This document shows, in pieces, positions 60,584 through 64,000 of a stretch of 64,000 nt of DNA. The position numbers were made by a program, and so were the translations under genes. Within the stretch, counting starts at the first letter, position 1, and each line of letters begins with the position of its first letter. This DNA is from Amycolatopsis antarctica. GTDB taxonomy: Bacteria > Actinomycetota > Actinomycetes > Mycobacteriales > Pseudonocardiaceae. The notes under the pieces were generated by a model that worked only from the letters and a program-made list of their open reading frames with translations, searched no databases and was not told where the DNA came from. The stretch spans positions 62,001 to 126,000 of the forward strand of contig NZ_NKYE01000011.1 of assembly GCF_002262875.1 (NCBI RefSeq). The letters are read 5' to 3'.

Positions 60584-63223
60584 ATGCCAACACCGAGGGA
60601 GCGTGCGACGGAATTGACCGCTCTTTGGGGAATTTCGTTCGACGCGACGCCGATCTCCGGGGTAATCGTCGAGTTCGTGAAGACCGCACGAGTCTTCCGA
60701 GACCGCGGATACGACGTGTATCTCGATCTCGGATACGACATAAAATCGGACAAGAATGCCTTCTTTCGACCCTACCGCGACGAGAACGAGCTTCTGCCGG
60801 AATGGGTCGAACTGGCACGTATCGACGCTATATCAACGATCGACGATTACACTCCGGAGTTCGTCGCGAACGTTCTCCGGGAGGTGGTCGGTGCGGGCCA
60901 CGGTGAGCGACTGCGCCCCTCCATGAGAGTGACCACCGACCGCATTCGCGATCTCATTCTCGATAAGTGGGAAGAACTATGCATTTCCACAGTGATCGTC
61001 GAGAACGGGACGCTACCGGAGAACATCGTATACACTGCCGCACTGCACGCAGCTATAGCAGAATACGGGAACCGTCACCGGCTGGGCCGTTTCGTACTGT
61101 GGCGGGACCATGACCTTATGTGGCAAAGCGAACCGAGCAGCGGAAAATACGGCGAATTCCCGTACCAGAACACGCCCCAGCCGGTCGACTCGCCCTTCAT
61201 CCACTACCTGGCGCTGCACGAGACCGCCCGGCGCCGGACCCTGGAGTGGGCGCCGCACCTGCGCAACATCGACGTGCTGCCGAACACCTTCGCCCACCGG
61301 CGTGCCGCCGTGACCGAGCACAACGCCGGGTTCCGCCGCGTACACGGCATTCCCGAGGACGTGCCGCTGCTGTCCAGGATCACCAGGATCGTCCCGCAGA
61401 AGCGGATCGACCGTGACCTGCACCTGCTCGCGGGGCTCGCCGGCCGTACCGGTGCCTACCTTTTCGTGGCCGGGGAACCGGCCGAGTGCCCTGCGGAGTA
61501 CGAGCGGCTGACCGCGCTCGCCGCCCGGCTCGGCGTGGCCGGGCGGGTGGTGTTCGGCGGCAGGCTCGCGCCGCACGAGGCGGATCTCGCCGGGGCCCCG
61601 GGCCGCTTCTCCGTCCGTGACCTGCTGGCGCACACCACGCTGGTCACCTTCCTCACCTCGTACGACTACGAGAGCTACGGCAACCCTGTCGGTGAGGCGA
61701 TCGCCTCCGGCGTGCCCTACGTGAGCACCCGGTACGAACTCTACGACACGGTCTACGGGAACAAGGGTTTCCGGGCGCCCGTCCTCGACGTCGGCGTCTC
61801 CGACCTGCCCACAGTGTCCTTTGTGGACGAAGTGGCGGAACTGCTGGAGAACGACACGGAACGGGCGGCGATGGCGGACTTCAACCACGAGCTTGGCCGG
61901 CGGCACTTCGGGCGGGACAGCGCCGAACGGCTGCTGGACCGGCTGTTCCTGGTGCCGATGGGCGAACGGACGCGGATGAGCGTCGTGCTGCCGGTGTTCG
62001 ACGAGGCGGCGAACCTGCCCGCGGTGCTCGACTCGCTCTACCACCAGCGCGGCGCGGCGGGACCGCTCGACCGGTCGCTGTACGAGATCGTGTTGGTGGA
62101 CAACAACTCCACCGATGACACCGTCGCGATCGCGCGGCGGTTCGCCGAGGACCACCCGGACCTCCCGGTCCACGTGGTCGCCGAGCCCGAGCAGGGTGTC
62201 GCCTGCGCACGCCGGACCGGGATGGACTTCGCCAGCGCGCGCAGCCGGGGCCGTGGCCCCGGGGCCGACGAGCGGTTCCTGCTGGTCTCGGCGGACGCCG
62301 ACTGCCGGGTCGACCCGGACTGGCTGTGCGAGCTGTTCACCGCGATGGAGTCCGGTAAGGCGGCCATCGGGGTCTGCGACTACTACTACTCGGCCGAGCA
62401 CTTCACCGGCAGACCGCGGTTGTGGGACGCGATCTCGAAGACGCTGCGGTGCCGCGCGGTCACCTTCGCGCTGTTCGGCGGTTTCCCCGACGGCAAGGGT
62501 TTCGCCGTCGACCGGGACGTCTACGACCGCGTCGGCGGTATCGAGATCTTCTACCAGTTGCAGGGCGGCCGGTTCGTCAACCACCTCTCCGACGACTGGG
62601 ATTTCGGCATCAAGGTCCGCGGCTCCGGCGAGGACATCGTGTACGCGCCCGGTTCCCGGGTGGAGATCAATCCGCGGCGGGTCGACCACGCCATCGACGA
62701 GGTGATCACCGGGCGCGCGTACGGCTCGGACGGCATCATCGTCATGCGCGACATCCGGGTGGACGCCCCCGGTCCGGGCCGCGAGTCGGACCTGACCGCC
62801 GAGGAGGCGCTGCAGGCCTGGGAGTTCTCCGTCAAGGACTTCACGCCGAAGAACACCATCCTGCCGGTGCTGCTCACGCCCTCCCTGCTGGACGACGACG
62901 CGGTCGTCGAGTTCTTCGGCGCCGGGCTCGCGGAGCGGCTCGGACGCAGGATCGCCGAGATCACCGAGGAGATGCGCGTCGTCGACTTCACCCCGATCCA
63001 CTCCTACAAGACCCCGTGTTACCGCCTGTACTTCGAGTTCGCCGAGGAGATCTTCGCCCGGCTGCGGGCCACCGTCGGCGAGGACATCGGTCATCCGCCG
63101 CCACTGCCGCCCTGTCTGCGCGACGTACCGCCGGACCGGTTCCCCGAGTTCGTCAAGTACTACTGCGAGGACCGCGAGTCCGGGGACGCGCACAACTACT
63201 TCGGCAACGGAGGTGTCTTCTGA
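60584..63223 (+). CDS. Bifunctional glycosyltransferase, GT4-like fused to GT2-like
   Basis: An 879-residue protein. Residues 1-460 are a GT-B glycosyltransferase of GT4 type: GVIVEFVKTARVFRDRGYDV, LSRITRIVPQKRIDRDLHLL, VAGEPAECPAEYERL, and the donor-site block YESYGNPVGEAIASGVPYVS. Residues 465-790 are a GT-A domain of GT2 type: MSVVLPVFDEAANLPAVLDS, VLVDNNSTDDT and the metal-binding SADADCRVDP. The first 600 bases are visibly less GC-rich than the rest. I chose the ATG at 60584; an in-frame ATG at 60527 lies inside the palindrome region. The stop shares a base with the next start. It likely adds two sugars, or transfers and extends one. The sugar is unknown. Confidence 0.85.
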   Translation: MPTPRERATELTALWGISFDATPISGVIVEFVKTARVFRDRGYDVYLDLGYDIKSDKNAFFRPYRDENELLPEWVELARIDAISTIDDYTPEFVANVLREVVGAGHGERLRPSMRVTTDRIRDLILDKWEELCISTVIVENGTLPENIVYTAALHAAIAEYGNRHRLGRFVLWRDHDLMWQSEPSSGKYGEFPYQNTPQPVDSPFIHYLALHETARRRTLEWAPHLRNIDVLPNTFAHRRAAVTEHNAGFRRVHGIPEDVPLLSRITRIVPQKRIDRDLHLLAGLAGRTGAYLFVAGEPAECPAEYERLTALAARLGVAGRVVFGGRLAPHEADLAGAPGRFSVRDLLAHTTLVTFLTSYDYESYGNPVGEAIASGVPYVSTRYELYDTVYGNKGFRAPVLDVGVSDLPTVSFVDEVAELLENDTERAAMADFNHELGRRHFGRDSAERLLDRLFLVPMGERTRMSVVLPVFDEAANLPAVLDSLYHQRGAAGPLDRSLYEIVLVDNNSTDDTVAIARRFAEDHPDLPVHVVAEPEQGVACARRTGMDFASARSRGRGPGADERFLLVSADADCRVDPDWLCELFTAMESGKAAIGVCDYYYSAEHFTGRPRLWDAISKTLRCRAVTFALFGGFPDGKGFAVDRDVYDRVGGIEIFYQLQGGRFVNHLSDDWDFGIKVRGSGEDIVYAPGSRVEINPRRVDHAIDEVITGRAYGSDGIIVMRDIRVDAPGPGRESDLTAEEALQAWEFSVKDFTPKNTILPVLLTPSLLDDDAVVEFFGAGLAERLGRRIAEITEEMRVVDFTPIHSYKTPCYRLYFEFAEEIFARLRATVGEDIGHPPPLPPCLRDVPPDRFPEFVKYYCEDRESGDAHNYFGNGGVF

Positions 63224-64000
63224 TGGGCATGACCTACGAGCAGGCGCTCGCCTCGCTGCGCGAGAACGATCCGGGCGCCCCGGTGCCCGCGGTGGCCGGG
63301 GCGCTGGCCGCACCCGGCAACCGGCATCTTCTCGAGTACGTCGTCGAGGATCCGTTCGGTGCCCACGTTTTCCCGGGCAACGAACCGGACTACTCCCCCG
63401 AGTCCTTCCTCACCGACCTCGACGAGCAGCTCTCCACCACCGCCCCCATCCACCTCTGGTCCTACATCCCCACCTGCGCCTACCGGTGCCGGTTCTGCCA
63501 GTACCCGGTCGTCCTGGTCAAGGGCAGCCCCGAGGTCGCCGACGCCAAGGCCGCGCAGTGGGTCGACTGGAACATCCGCGAGGCCCGGCTGTGGCTGGAG
63601 CGGGTGCCCTCACTGGCCACCGCGCCGATCGGCGAGTTCAACGTCTTCGGCGGAACGCCGTCGCTGCTGCCACCGGAGGCGATCCGCAGGCTGCTCGGCT
63701 TCTATCGGGAGAACTTCGCCTTCGGCCCGGACACGGCCATCCGCTTCGAGGGTGATCCGAGCACGTTCACCCCGCAGAAGCTGGAGCTGCTGGCGGAACT
63801 GGGCTGTACCAAGCTGTCCAGTGGTGTCCAGTCCTTCGACGACCCGGTGCTGGCGCAGTCCGGCAGGGAGCACTCCGCGGACATGTGCGTGGACTTCATC
63901 CGCAACGCCCACCGGATGGGCTTCGAGTGGGTCAGCATCGACCTGATGTACGGGCTGCTGGACCAGACCGTGGACAGCGTCCGGCGGGATCTCGACATCG
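63223..64000 (+). CDS. HemN-like radical SAM enzyme, N-terminal part
   Basis: The first 259 codons are present; the gene continues past the window. The 4Fe-4S cluster motif is CAYRCRFC (Cys85, Cys89, Cys92). HemN/HemW-type motifs follow: FNVFGGTPSLLPPEAIRRLL, FEGDPSTFTPQKLELL and GCTKLSSGVQSFDDPVL. In biosynthetic clusters such proteins are usually class C radical SAM methylases or cyclopropanases rather than coproporphyrinogen oxidases. It is coupled to the glycosyltransferase gene (TGATG) with GGAGG upstream. C-methylation of the product is a reasonable guess; the C-terminal half needed to judge this is missing. Confidence 0.88.
   Translation, partial: MGMTYEQALASLRENDPGAPVPAVAGALAAPGNRHLLEYVVEDPFGAHVFPGNEPDYSPESFLTDLDEQLSTTAPIHLWSYIPTCAYRCRFCQYPVVLVKGSPEVADAKAAQWVDWNIREARLWLERVPSLATAPIGEFNVFGGTPSLLPPEAIRRLLGFYRENFAFGPDTAIRFEGDPSTFTPQKLELLAELGCTKLSSGVQSFDDPVLAQSGREHSADMCVDFIRNAHRMGFEWVSIDLMYGLLDQTVDSVRRDLDI

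Noticed and set aside
1..64000. tRNA genes, insertion sequences, CRISPR arrays and phage attachment sites.
   Set aside because: No cloverleaf with a conserved T-arm, no transposase-like protein, no spaced direct repeats and no integrase were found on reading both strands.

Overview
The window is high-GC (about 72% by eye) actinobacterial chromosome. Dense ATGA/GTGA stop-start overlaps, GTG starts, an F420-type oxidoreductase, a family 1 encapsulin and repeated copies of the near-palindrome GTCCACTGTGGAC suggest a Pseudonocardiales-like actinomycete. That placement is an inference; no rRNA or tRNA gene is present to confirm it. I saw no insertion sequence, CRISPR array or phage module.

Region 1 (1-11.7 kb) holds a NUDIX tail, a sirtuin and a complete-looking myo-inositol catabolic locus. 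A LacI-type repressor and an IolG-like dehydrogenase point left. IolE, a three-gene sugar ABC transporter, IolC, an IolJ-like aldolase, IolB and IolD point right, almost all translationally coupled. A 31-bp double operator sits in the divergent promoter. No IolA-type semialdehyde dehydrogenase is seen.

Region 2 (11.7-17.6 kb) contains a decayed CPBP protease, a Clp_N/helix-turn-helix protein whose start codon lies inside a long palindrome, an antibiotic-resistance-type ABC-F gene with a 7-codon leader peptide and hairpins, and several small proteins. Region 3 (17.6-25 kb) is an F420-dependent oxidoreductase followed by a five-gene overlapping operon for polyhydroxyalkanoate or acyl-CoA metabolism (acyl-CoA ligase, PHA synthase, PHA depolymerase-like hydrolase, acyl-CoA dehydrogenase, PucR regulator).

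Region 4 (25-38.4 kb) is mixed housekeeping: a kinase-like protein, a membrane M28 peptidase, a secreted GH3 beta-glucosidase, a COG0523 GTPase, two broken genes, DNA polymerase IV, a DivIVA-like coiled-coil protein, an encapsulin with its hemerythrin cargo, and a flavodoxin-like protein.

Region 5 (38.6 kb to the end) is a hybrid lipo-polyketide/non-ribosomal peptide cluster that I cannot match to a known product. The order is: luciferase-like monooxygenase; FAAL-ACP-KS-(dead AT)-ACP; KS-AT-ACP-Cy-A(Cys)-PCP-E; a free-standing thioesterase with a cysteine nucleophile; C-A(Thr)-[FkbM methyltransferase]-PCP; then on the opposite strand a LuxR-type regulator, a methyltransferase and an MFS exporter; then a fused GT4-GT2 glycosyltransferase and a HemN-like radical SAM enzyme cut by the window edge. 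The modules predict a fatty acyl chain extended by two unreduced malonate units, joined to a D-configured thiazoline and a threonine that may be methylated. No cis release domain is present.
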